From positions 1-10,852 of the forward strand of contig JBGPOW010000143.1 of NCBI GenBank assembly GCA_041488235.1: 10,852 bases of DNA, in the 5' to 3' direction. A model generated the notes under the pieces. The model made no database searches. It saw only the letters and a program-made list of their open reading frames with translations, and was not told the DNA's origin. Position 1 is the stretch's first letter, and each line of letters opens with the position of its first letter. Made by a program: the position numbers and the translations under genes. This stretch comes from DP-19 sp041488235 (GTDB lineage: Bacteria; Desulfobacterota; Binatia; UTPRO1). Positions 1 to 6,758 of this stretch are shown piece after piece.

Positions 1-1307
1 AGCGGTGCGGCCGTTGGCGGCCGTCGTGGCTCGTCGCCGCGTGTCGCGGTCGCCTGCGGCATCGCGGCCTCGGCACGCACCGGCGCCGTCGTCTCGACGC
101 GGACGCCACTCGACGCGCCTCTCGCCTCCGCGCCACGACCGCCCGGCGGCTGGCCGCCGCCGCCCGCGAGCCGTCGCTCCATCTCTTCGAGGCGCACGAG
201 GAGGTCCTCGACCGGCGCTGCATCGGGCATCGTCGCCATCTTCACCAGCGTCATCTCGAGGACGAGCTTCGGCAGCGCCGACTTCCGCACCTCCTCGGTG
301 CCGACTTGCGCCACGCGGAAGAGTCGCTGCAGATCGTCCGCCGGCCGTAGCTTCGCCTGCCGCATCGTCTCCTGCACCTCGTGGTCGGGCAGGTCGGCGA
401 GCATCGTCGTATCGTCGAACAAGGCGGCGACCGTCAGATTGCGCACTTGCTGGACGAGGTCGCGGCAGAAGCGCGGCACCTCGTAGCCGTAGCGGTACAG
501 TTCCTCGACCGCGCGCAAACACGGCGCCGGATCACGGCGCAAGATGGCGTCGGTCACGCGATGGAGAATCGTGCGGTCGGCGATGCCGAGCGCGCTCTGG
601 ACGTCGGTCTCCCCGATCGTCTTGCCGCCGAACACGATCACCTGATCGAGGAGCGACTGCGCATCGCGCATGCTGCCATCGGCCTCGCGCGCGATCGCGA
701 AGAGCGCCGCATCCTCGGCGGCGATGCCCTCGTCGGCGACGATGCGGCGGAGCCGTGCGATCAACTCGGGAATGCCGATGCGCTTGAACTCGTAGCGCTG
801 ACAGCGCGAGACGACCGTCTGCGGCAGCTTGTGCACTTCCGTCGTCGCAAAGATGAACTTCACGTGCTCCGGCGGCTCCTCGAGCGTCTTCAACAGCGCG
901 TTGAAGGCCGCCGTCGAGAGCATGTGCACCTCGTCGATGATGTAGACCTTGGAGCGTGCCGAGGCAGGACGGTAGCGGACGTTCTCGTTCAGGTCGCGAA
1001 TGTTCTCGACGCCGGTATTGGAGGCGCCGTCGATCTCGACGACGTCGAGCGCGCTACCGGCTGCGACCTCGGTACAGCTCGCGCACTTCCCGCACGGCTC
1101 CGCCGTCGGCCCTTCGGCGCAGTTCAGCGCCTTCGCGAGCAGCCGCGCGACCGTCGTCTTGCCGACGCCGCGCGGCCCGGAAAAGAGGAACGCGTGTGCG
1201 ATCCGCTGCTGCGCAATCGCGTTCCGGAGGGTGGTCGTGACGTGCTCTTGCCCCGCGACGTCCTCGAACCGCTGCGGCCGCCATTTTCGGGCAAGGACCT
1301 GATACAT
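1..1307 (-). CDS. dnaX: DNA polymerase III subunit gamma/tau, C-terminus cut by window edge
   Basis: Clamp-loader ATPase that loads the beta sliding clamp and, as tau, ties the polymerase cores together at the replication fork. The frame starts at ATG 1307 (MYQVLARKWRPQRFEDVAGQ) and stays open for 435 codons to the left edge. Visible motifs: Walker A GPRGVGKT (about residues 44-51), zinc-binding cysteines C63, C72, C75 and C78, Walker B with DEVH (about 121-128), and the SRC arginine-finger motif at 167-169. The AAA+ core is followed by the helical collar domain to about residue 370. From about 378 there is a Gly/Pro/Ala-rich linker typical of the start of the tau tail. The tau-specific C-terminus and any programmed frameshift site lie outside the window. 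Only a weak Shine-Dalgarno (GGGGGC) precedes the start. The SRP RNA gene lies upstream on the same strand, an arrangement common in bacteria. Family assignment is secure. Confidence 0.97.
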   Translation of the reverse strand, partial: MYQVLARKWRPQRFEDVAGQEHVTTTLRNAIAQQRIAHAFLFSGPRGVGKTTVARLLAKALNCAEGPTAEPCGKCASCTEVAAGSALDVVEIDGASNTGVENIRDLNENVRYRPASARSKVYIIDEVHMLSTAAFNALLKTLEEPPEHVKFIFATTEVHKLPQTVVSRCQRYEFKRIGIPELIARLRRIVADEGIAAEDAALFAIAREADGSMRDAQSLLDQVIVFGGKTIGETDVQSALGIADRTILHRVTDAILRRDPAPCLRAVEELYRYGYEVPRFCRDLVQQVRNLTVAALFDDTTMLADLPDHEVQETMRQAKLRPADDLQRLFRVAQVGTEEVRKSALPKLVLEMTLVKMATMPDAAPVEDLLVRLEEMERRLAGGGGQPPGGRGAEARGASSGVRVETTAPVRAEAAMPQATATRGDEPRRPPTAAP

Positions 1308-1485
1308 TACGCCCCCGTGCGCGCGACGCGCTCCGCGCGTCGTCCGCGACGACCGGGTCGTGCTCCGATGGGCGTCGCACGCGCGACCGTCGGCGGATGG
1401 GCGTCGGCGTGCAAATCGCGCGCCTCCTTGCTGCTCACCTCACCCTCGCCATTACGTGTGCTTCCTCTCTGCAGGTCGTCCGCTC
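1308..1485 (-). other. dnaX leader / spacer between ffs and dnaX
   Basis: This 178-bp stretch separates the SRP RNA from dnaX. I see no credible gene in it. A perfect hairpin (7-bp stem GACGCGC, 3-nt loop, positions 1325-1341) lies 18 bp upstream of the dnaX start; it has no T-run, so it is not a standard terminator and could affect dnaX translation. No clear promoter is visible, so read-through from the ffs promoter into dnaX is possible but unproven. Confidence 0.4.
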
Positions 1486-1597
<112 letters not shown>

Positions 1598-1695
1598 GAA
1601 CGGACGATCACCGATTGCGGGAACGACTCTCTGCATAGCATGCTCCTTCTCGCGGGCGCCAGCCGATGCGGAACGGCGGTGCGAAAGGGCTCACG
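1598..1695. other. divergent spacer between ffs and mobA
   Basis: This 98-bp region must hold promoters for ffs (minus) and mobA (plus). I could not fix convincing -35/-10 pairs. It contains a short inverted repeat GCAT-agc-ATGC near 1632-1642 and a purine-rich AAAGGG at 1684-1689 that serves as the mobA ribosome-binding site. Confidence 0.35.
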
Positions 1696-2349
1696 ATGAC
1701 GAGCGACGACGGCTCACGCAAAGGTGACGGCGCGCCGACGTGCGCGACGACGGCGTGCATCGTGCTCGCCGGCGGGCGTTCGAGTCGCATGGGACACGAG
1801 AAGGCGACGCTCGCGTTCGGCGGCGTCCCGCTCGTCGCGTACGTGATCGCCCGCGTGCGGCCGCTCGTGTCGGAGGTGATCGTCGTCGCCGCGGAGGCGC
1901 AGGCGCTGCCGGAGCTCGACGCGCGCGTCGTACGCGATCGTCTCTTCGCGGAAGGTCCGCTGCCGGCGCTGGCGCTCGGCCTCGCCACCGTCACGACGCC
2001 GTGGGCGTTCGCCGTCGGCTGCGACACGCCGTTCGTGCGCCGCGCGCTGCTGCGCGCGCTCGCCGCCGAGGTCGGGAGCGCACGCGCCGCGATCCCGAGC
2101 GCGGGCGACCGCCTACAGCCGCTTCTCGCCCTCTACCATCGCGACCTCGCCGCGCCGCTCGAGCGACTCGTCGCCGCCGGCGAGCGCCGCCTGCAAGCGA
2201 TCGCAGCGCTCCCCGACGTCCTCGTCGTCCCCGCGGCCCGCCTCGCCGCGTGCGACCCGGATGGGCTCAGCTTCCGCAGCCTCAACACGCCCGCGGAGTA
2301 CGCCGAGGCGCTCCGGCGGCTCGACGCCGGGATCGACGACGACACGTGA
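1696..2349 (+). CDS. mobA: molybdenum cofactor guanylyltransferase MobA
   Basis: Transfers GMP from GTP to molybdopterin-Mo to make the guanine dinucleotide form used by formate dehydrogenase/nitrate reductase-type enzymes; a cytoplasmic nucleotidyltransferase. The 217-residue product has the nucleotide-binding signature LAGGRSSRMGHEKA (about 24-37; the usual Asp before Lys is Glu here), GPLPAL, the metal-binding GCDTPF motif (C109-D110) and the C-terminal SLNTPAEY segment. Size is normal for the family. An in-frame ATG exists at 1666, but 1696 is preferred: it has AAAGGG 6 nt upstream, and the earlier start only adds an unconserved extension. The gene points toward fdhD and a molybdopterin oxidoreductase, which would use its product; a reverse-strand vapBC pair separates them. 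CobY/MocA-like relatives share the fold, but the downstream context favours MobA. Confidence 0.92.
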   Translation: MTSDDGSRKGDGAPTCATTACIVLAGGRSSRMGHEKATLAFGGVPLVAYVIARVRPLVSEVIVVAAEAQALPELDARVVRDRLFAEGPLPALALGLATVTTPWAFAVGCDTPFVRRALLRALAAEVGSARAAIPSAGDRLQPLLALYHRDLAAPLERLVAAGERRLQAIAALPDVLVVPAARLAACDPDGLSFRSLNTPAEYAEALRRLDAGIDDDT

Positions 2350-2394
2350 AGGCCCCACTGCGCACGCAGCGCGCGCGGACGTCATATGCTTCAT

Positions 2395-2418
2395 GCCGCG
2401 GAGCCGCGTAGGCGCGGC
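2395..2418. terminator. weak candidate terminator hairpin between mobA and vapC
   Basis: In the 86-bp convergent gap, GCCGCG (2395-2400) and CGCGGC (2413-2418) can form a 6-bp GC stem with a 12-nt loop. There is no T-run on either side, so this is only a weak case for a bidirectional terminator. Nothing else was recognised in the gap. Confidence 0.25.
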
Positions 2419-2435
2419 GCCGTAGCCATCAGCAT

Positions 2436-2822
2436 CTATGCTCGACCGAGCCGAAGCTTGGCGTGTCGGGCGATGCGAGAGAAGATCGCGTCACGGGTGA
2501 GCAGCACGCCGTCGAGATCGATGGCACACTGAGCGACGTGCGTGTCCGGCGTCGAGACGATCAGGCCGTGCGCTCGTAGATGTCGACGCAGCTCGCCGAC
2601 GCGGACCCAATGGCCGAGGTCCGTAGGGTGAAGTCGTAGCTCGCACAGCAGATCGGCGATCGCAGCCCGCTCCCGTTGCTGGCGCGCGCCGCTTATGAGC
2701 TCTGCAACGACGATCGGTGCGAGTACCACGGCACTATGAGAAAGCGCGTCCTCGAGTTCCGGGGTCGGCGTGCCGGCGAGGAAGTCGATCCAGACGGAGG
2801 TGTCAACGACGACTCCGCTCAC
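2436..2822 (-). CDS. vapC: VapC-type PIN-domain ribonuclease toxin
   Basis: Toxin of a type II toxin-antitoxin pair; VapC proteins are Mg-dependent RNases that usually cut tRNA or rRNA. The 128-residue protein is one PIN domain with the acidic catalytic set in place: D7 (VVDTSVWIDF), E41 (VVAELISG), D93 (STPDTHVA) and D111 (LTRDAIF), so it should be active. It starts with GTG at 2822; a GGAGG box lies just upstream (inside GGAGGCCTCC), and an ATG is lacking. It overlaps the end of vapB by 20 bp, the usual coupled antitoxin-first order. The pair runs against the flanking molybdenum genes, which suggests separate acquisition. The RNA target cannot be read from sequence. Confidence 0.93.
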   Translation of the reverse strand: MSGVVVDTSVWIDFLAGTPTPELEDALSHSAVVLAPIVVAELISGARQQRERAAIADLLCELRLHPTDLGHWVRVGELRRHLRAHGLIVSTPDTHVAQCAIDLDGVLLTRDAIFSRIARHAKLRLGRA

Positions 2823-3012
2823 GGGAGGCCTCCAGGTCGACGTCCAAGCGCACCTTGCCCCGTAGAGCCATCGCCTTTTCGAAGCCCCGCGCGCGTCGCA
2901 CGAGCCTGAGCCCCTCGACGAGCGTCTCGGTAATGCCTTTCCGCGTGACGCTCATCGCTTCGTTCAGGAGATCCTCGGGGAGGTTCGCCGTAATCCGTTT
3001 CGCTCTACTCAT
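2803..3012 (-). CDS. vapB: VapB-family antitoxin
   Basis: Antitoxin that binds and neutralises the adjacent VapC and normally represses its own operon as a VapB-VapC complex. The 69-residue product has an N-terminal ribbon-helix-helix-like part (KRITANLPEDLLNEAM, then a helix with TETLVEGLRLV) and a C-terminal RRARGF...LRGKVRLD tail. Both fit the VapB antitoxin family of short proteins paired with PIN toxins. The frame extends upstream to an ATG at 3081, but the start at 3012 is chosen because the family begins there and a good promoter lies inside the longer version. The stop falls within vapC, giving a 20-bp overlap. No Shine-Dalgarno is present before 3012, consistent with a leaderless transcript. 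Confidence 0.88.
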   Translation of the reverse strand: MSRAKRITANLPEDLLNEAMSVTRKGITETLVEGLRLVRRARGFEKAMALRGKVRLDVDLEASRERSRR

Positions 3013-3018
3013 CGCTCG

Positions 3019-3047
3019 AGCGTAGTAGGTCGCTGTACGCTCGTCAA
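3019..3047 (-). promoter_or_regulatory. vapBC promoter, probably giving a leaderless mRNA
   Basis: On the minus strand, -35 TTGACG (3047-3042) is followed by a 17-bp spacer and -10 TACGCT (3024-3019). Only 6 nt separate the -10 box from the vapB ATG, so transcription should begin at or next to the start codon. An inverted repeat GTAGTA (3053-3048) / TACTAC (3027-3022) brackets the promoter with 20 nt between arms. It is a candidate operator for VapB-VapC autorepression. A GCTCGAGC palindrome (3021-3014) overlaps the start-site region. Confidence 0.6.
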
Positions 3048-3080
3048 TACTACTGTATGTACTATCGTCATGTCGCCGCA

Positions 3081-3116
3081 CGCGCCCAGCAACGTGCCCC
3101 GCGGACGTTGGGCGCG
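3081..3116. repeat. imperfect inverted repeat between vapB and fdhD
   Basis: CGCGCC-cag-CAACGT (3081-3095), a 9-nt loop, then ACGTTG-GGCGCG (3105-3116). Apart from the 3-nt bulge the arms pair over 12 bp, so this is by far the strongest intergenic hairpin here. It lies upstream of both divergent promoters and has no T-run. It may be an operator, an attenuating structure for a longer transcript, or a mobile-element relic; nothing in the sequence decides between these. Confidence 0.5.
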
Positions 3117-3141
3117 CACGGCGTCGAGTATGCGGCGGCGA

Positions 3142-3158
3142 AGCACGTCGGAGCGCCG
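3142..3158 (+). repeat. 17-bp direct repeat, copy 1
   Basis: AGCACGTCGGAGCGCCG occurs here and, exactly, at 4384-4400 over codons 2-7 of the oxidoreductase. Here it lies in a mini-frame from ATG 3130 (MRRRSTSERR...) that stops at 3178-3180, in the same phase as the STSERR of the oxidoreductase. It may be a fragment of a duplicated gene start. Confidence 0.45.
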
Positions 3159-3211
3159 GCCTTCTCTGCTTGCGGCATGACTCGTCGACCGCTGCGCTCT
3201 CCTTGCTCCGA

Positions 3212-3241
3212 TTGTCTCAGCGAAACGGCGGTTGCTATCCT
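3212..3241 (+). promoter_or_regulatory. candidate fdhD promoter, leaderless geometry
   Basis: TTGTCT (3212-3217, 4 of 6 consensus), an 18-bp spacer, and TATCCT (3236-3241, 4 of 6). Six nucleotides later comes the ATG at 3248, and no Shine-Dalgarno is seen before it. This is the same spacing as at vapB on the opposite strand. Confidence 0.5.
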
Positions 3242-3247
3242 CACTGC

Positions 3248-4384
3248 ATGTCCTCGCCCACTGTCGTCCGCGAGCCGGCGCATGCGACCGGCGCCGACGT
3301 CGAGCTGCTCCGCCTTCGCGATGGCGCGCGAGAGCCCGCGCGCGATCTCGTCGCCGTCGAGGAACCGCTCGAAATCCGCTTGAACGGCTGGCGCTGGACG
3401 GTGACGATGCGGACGCCGGGGGACGACGCCGACCTCGTCGTCGGTTTGCTCGCGAGCGAGGGCGTGATCACGGACGCCGGCGAGGTCGAGGCGCTCCTCT
3501 TCACGCGCCATCCCGAGGAGCCGGACCTGGCGAACGTCGCCGACGCGACGCTCGGGCGGCCGCTCGCCGAGCTGCAGGCGCGCCTCGCGCGTCACCAGGT
3601 CCTCACGACGTCGAGCTGCGGGCTCTGCGGCAAGAGCACCGTCGAGGCGCTGCTGGCGCGGCGGCGGGCGTTGCCGCCCGGGCCGGCCGTGGACGCGGCA
3701 ACGCTGGCCGCGCTGCCCGAGCAGCTGGCCACGGCGCAACCGGTATTTCGCGCCACCGGCGGCCTGCACGCGGCGGCGCTCTTCGACACGGCCGGCACCC
3801 TCCTCGCGGCACGCGAGGACGTCGGCCGGCACAACGCGACCGACAAGGTACTCGGCTGGCGCGTGCGCGCGGGCGAGACGGCGCGCGGCGCCGCGATCCT
3901 CCTCGTGAGCGGCCGGGCGAGCTTCGAGATCGTGCAGAAGGCGATGGTCGCGGGGATCCCCATCGTCGCCGCCGTGTCGGCGCCGTCGAGTCTCGCCGTG
4001 ACGCTCGCGCGCGAGGCGCAGATGACGCTCGTCGGCTTCGTCCGCAGCGGCAGCCTGAACGTCTATGCCGGAGCGGAGCGCGTGACGGCATCGCGTCGGG
4101 AGGCCGACGACGCGGCGGCGGATCCGCTCGAGTTCATCCCGCGGAGCGTTCGCGATGCGCTCGATCGCGCCGGCGCAAAGATTTCGCTTCGCGACTGGCA
4201 AGCGCTCGAGCGCGGCGAGCGCCAGCAAATCATCGCGCTCGCCGGCGTAGCGGCCGAAGCCGACGGCGCACGCGCGGACGGGGCGCGCACGAGCTTCGCC
4301 GCCTACCTCAGCGAGCGGATCCTCGCCCGCACCGGGCACGCGCCACGGCCGCTCGGGGAGCCGAAGAAGAAACACACGCCGTGA
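3248..4384 (+). CDS. fdhD: FdhD sulfurtransferase fused to a NarM-like (nitrate reductase-associated) C-terminal domain
   Basis: FdhD carries sulfur from a cysteine desulfurase to the bis-MGD cofactor, a step required for active formate dehydrogenase. Residues 1 to about 279 are a full FdhD: VEEPLEIRLNG near the start, the catalytic pair SSCGLCGKS (C124, C127), REDVGRHNATDKVLG (D191-V-G-R-H195), SGRASFEIVQKAM, and the closing GSLNVYAGAERV. Usual family length is about 270-280 residues, but this protein has 378. The extra tail from about 292 (LEFIPRSVRDALDRAGAKIS, then LRDWQALERGERQQI) resembles the small nitrate reductase-associated/NarM family; I recall that pattern and could not search. The start at 3248 is chosen over an ATG at 3170 because the FdhD core begins shortly after it and a promoter lies between. 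The stop overlaps the GTG of the next gene, so the pair is translationally coupled. Confidence 0.92.
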   Translation: MSSPTVVREPAHATGADVELLRLRDGAREPARDLVAVEEPLEIRLNGWRWTVTMRTPGDDADLVVGLLASEGVITDAGEVEALLFTRHPEEPDLANVADATLGRPLAELQARLARHQVLTTSSCGLCGKSTVEALLARRRALPPGPAVDAATLAALPEQLATAQPVFRATGGLHAAALFDTAGTLLAAREDVGRHNATDKVLGWRVRAGETARGAAILLVSGRASFEIVQKAMVAGIPIVAAVSAPSSLAVTLAREAQMTLVGFVRSGSLNVYAGAERVTASRREADDAAADPLEFIPRSVRDALDRAGAKISLRDWQALERGERQQIIALAGVAAEADGARADGARTSFAAYLSERILARTGHAPRPLGEPKKKHTP

Positions 4385-6633
4385 GCACGTCGGAGCGCCG
4401 CGCGGCGGGTCGGCGGGCGAACCGAGCGGCGTCCCGTCTCGCGCGCGCCCTGCCCTTCGGTCTCGGCGCCGCGAAGCCGCATCATTATCGCGACATGCTG
4501 CGCGTCGCGTGGCAGAACCGCGATCAGCTGCCGTTCGCATGGCGCATTCTCCGCGACGGCGTGTGCGACGGCTGCGCGCTCGGCCCGCGCGGTCTCCGCG
4601 ACGACGTGATCGACGGCGTCCACCTCTGCATGACGCGTCTCGAGCTGCTGCGCTTGAACACCATGCCGGCGCTCGACCCCGCGGTCCTCGACGACGTGCC
4701 GCGCCTGCGCGCGATGACGAGCGCCGAGTTGCGCCAGCTCGGGCGGCTGCCCTTTCCGCTCCTCCTCGAGCGCGGCGCCACGCGCTTTCGCCGCCTCGCG
4801 TGGGCGGAGGCCGAGCGTCGTGCCGCCGCGCGCCTGCGCGCCGCCACGCCCGAGCGCCTCGCCTTCTTCACGACGTCGCGCGGCCTCACCAACGAGGTGT
4901 ACTACGTGGCGCAGAAGCTGGCGCGCGCGCTCGGCACCAACAACGTCGACAACGACGCGCGCCTCTGCCACGCCGCCAGCACGACGGCAATGAAGCGCAC
5001 ACTCGGGGTCGGCGCCGCGACCTGCTCGCTCCGCGATTGGATCGGCACCGATCTGCTCGTCGTCTGGGGTAGCGATCTCGCGAACAACCAGCCGGTCACG
5101 ACCAAGTACCTGCACTACGCGAAGCGCGCCGGCACCCGCGTCGTCGTCGTGAACCCGTACCGCGAGCCGGGTCTCGAACGTTACTGGGTGCCGTCGGTCG
5201 CGCGCAGCGCGCTCTTCGGCACCGCGCTCATGGACGACTTCTTCCAGGTTGCGATCGGCGGCGACCGCGCGTTCGCGAACGGCGTCCTGAGAGAGCTGAT
5301 CGCGCGCGACGCCGTCGACCGGCATTTCATTGCGGAACACACACGCGGCTTTCCAGAGATCGAGGCAGCGCTCGCCGCGCAGTCGTGGGAGATGCTGGAG
5401 AGCGAGTCGGGTTTGTCGCGCGATGCCATGGCGCGCTTCGCCGCCGAGTACGCGCGCGCTCGCCACGCGGTCTTCGTCTGGAGCATGGGCGTCACCCAGC
5501 ACCGCTTCGGCGTCGAAAACGTCGCCGCGATCATCAATCTCGCGCTCGCCCGTGGCATGCTCGGCCGTCCGCACGCCGGCTTGATGCCGATCCGCGGCCA
5601 TAGCGGCGTCCAAGGCGCCGCCGAGTGCGGCAGCGTGCCGAACGCCCTGCCGGGGGGCGCCGCCGTGGACGATGCCGCGGCGCGCGCGCGTCTCGAAGAG
5701 GCGTGGGGCTTCGCGCTCCCGACGGCACCGGGAATGATGACGAGCGCGATGCTCGATGCCGCGCACGCGGGCGCGCTCGAGGTGCTCTACCTCGTCGGCG
5801 GCAACTTCCTCGAGACGATGCCTGATCCAGCGTACAGCCGCGACGCGCTCGCACGCGTGCCGCTGCGCATCCACCAGGACCTCGTCCTCAACACGTCGAC
5901 GCTCGTCGACGGCGCCGCGGAAGTGCTCGTGCTGCCGGCGGCGACGCGTTACGAGCAGCGCGGCGGCGGCACGTCGACGTCGACCGAGCGCCGCGTCCGC
6001 TTCTCCCCCGAAATTCCCGGGCGCCGCATCGCCGAGGCGCGCGCCGAGTGGGAGATCCTCGCCGCGATCGGCGCGCAGGCGCTCGACGGTCCGCGCCGCG
6101 CCGGCCTCGCTTTCGCCGACGCGCAGGCGGTTCGCGACGAGATGGACCGCGTCATGCCGCTCTACGCCGGCATCAAAGACTTGCGGCGCGCCGGCGACTC
6201 GGTGCAGTACGGCGGCGACCTCCTCTGCTGCGACGGGTACTGCCCGGACATGCCGGACGGGCGCGCGCGCTTCACCGTCGTCGTACCAGAGACGACGGCG
6301 CTTGCCCCCGACGAATTCCTCGTCACCACCCGTCGCGGCAAGCAGTTCAACTCGATGACGCACCACGAGCATGACGCGCTCACCGGCACGACGGGGCGCG
6401 ACGCCGTGTTCATGGCCGAGGCTGATGCGGCGCGCCTTGGGCTCACCGAGGGGGCTCCGGTGCAGCTGGCATCCGACCTCGGCACGTTCGACGGGCGCTG
6501 CCGGATTGCACCCGTCCGCCCCGGGTCGCTCCAGGTCTACTGGCCCGAGGGGAACGTCCTTATCGGCCGGCGTCTCGACCCGGCGAGCGGGGAGCCGGAT
6601 TACAACGCGGTCGTGCGCGTGAGCGGTCGATAA
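4381..6633 (+). CDS. FdhF/YdeP-family molybdopterin oxidoreductase (formate dehydrogenase-like)
   Basis: A 750-residue bis-MGD oxidoreductase of the formate dehydrogenase alpha-like (FdhF/YdeP) type, near the family's usual length and apparently cytoplasmic, with no Tat signal. It starts with GTG 4381, overlapping the fdhD stop as GTGA. An N-terminal cysteine motif, GVCDGCALG plus HLC (C62, C65, C83), recalls an iron-sulfur site but shows only three ligands. The formate dehydrogenase-type active site is present as RLCHAAS (C196-H197) and PIRGHSGVQG (R405), matching the Cys/Sec-His-Arg triad of FdhF. The C-terminal cofactor-binding domain has TTRRGKQFNSM, and an unusual LLCCDGYC cluster lies at 616-621. 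mobA and fdhD nearby supply cofactor synthesis and sulfuration. No iron-sulfur, diaphorase or membrane partner subunit is encoded here. The substrate is unproven; formate is the simplest guess. Confidence 0.92.
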   Translation: MSTSERRAAGRRANRAASRLARALPFGLGAAKPHHYRDMLRVAWQNRDQLPFAWRILRDGVCDGCALGPRGLRDDVIDGVHLCMTRLELLRLNTMPALDPAVLDDVPRLRAMTSAELRQLGRLPFPLLLERGATRFRRLAWAEAERRAAARLRAATPERLAFFTTSRGLTNEVYYVAQKLARALGTNNVDNDARLCHAASTTAMKRTLGVGAATCSLRDWIGTDLLVVWGSDLANNQPVTTKYLHYAKRAGTRVVVVNPYREPGLERYWVPSVARSALFGTALMDDFFQVAIGGDRAFANGVLRELIARDAVDRHFIAEHTRGFPEIEAALAAQSWEMLESESGLSRDAMARFAAEYARARHAVFVWSMGVTQHRFGVENVAAIINLALARGMLGRPHAGLMPIRGHSGVQGAAECGSVPNALPGGAAVDDAAARARLEEAWGFALPTAPGMMTSAMLDAAHAGALEVLYLVGGNFLETMPDPAYSRDALARVPLRIHQDLVLNTSTLVDGAAEVLVLPAATRYEQRGGGTSTSTERRVRFSPEIPGRRIAEARAEWEILAAIGAQALDGPRRAGLAFADAQAVRDEMDRVMPLYAGIKDLRRAGDSVQYGGDLLCCDGYCPDMPDGRARFTVVVPETTALAPDEFLVTTRRGKQFNSMTHHEHDALTGTTGRDAVFMAEADAARLGLTEGAPVQLASDLGTFDGRCRIAPVRPGSLQVYWPEGNVLIGRRLDPASGEPDYNAVVRVSGR

Positions 6634-6639
6634 GAAGCA
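6626..6639 (+). repeat. 14-bp direct repeat, copy 1
   Basis: GTCGATAAGAAGCA spans the last codon and TAA stop of the oxidoreductase and is repeated exactly at 6759-6772. The two copies bound a 119-bp foreign-looking insert. Confidence 0.6.
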
Positions 6640-6758
6640 GCGTCCAATGGCGCGGCGGCCGCCCGTGGGTCTCGTCGACGACGAGCGCGTTGTCGAAACA
6701 CATCGCGCACTTGGGATGCTTGTCGAGGAATTCGACTTGGCGCTGCAACTTCCTCGGC
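6640..6758 (-). pseudogene. fragment of a family-2 glycosyltransferase gene
   Basis: Read on the minus strand, about 38 codons encode PRKLQRQVEFLDKHPKCAMC and then FDNALVVDETHGRPPRHW. This strongly resembles the internal segment of family-2 glycosyltransferases (the KLQ-Q-FL--HP stretch after the DxD region). There is no proper start, no nucleotide-sugar-binding N-terminus and no acceptor domain, so it cannot be functional. The fragment fills exactly the space between two 14-bp direct repeats, which suggests capture by illegitimate recombination rather than decay in place. The family call rests on recalled consensus over a short stretch. Confidence 0.6.

Noticed and set aside
3232..4380. Upstream extension of the oxidoreductase frame to 3232, giving an apparent 1133-residue protein
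   Set aside because: The first 383 codons are Arg-rich nonsense out of phase with fdhD; family homology begins just after GTG 4381.
3068..4540. 490-codon open frame on the minus strand opposite fdhD
   Set aside because: Low-complexity shadow of fdhD, which carries all expected FdhD motifs; it also crosses the divergent promoter region.
4966..4971. Selenocysteine site in the oxidoreductase
   Set aside because: The active-site codon is TGC (Cys196), with no in-frame TGA, so this is a cysteine-type enzyme.
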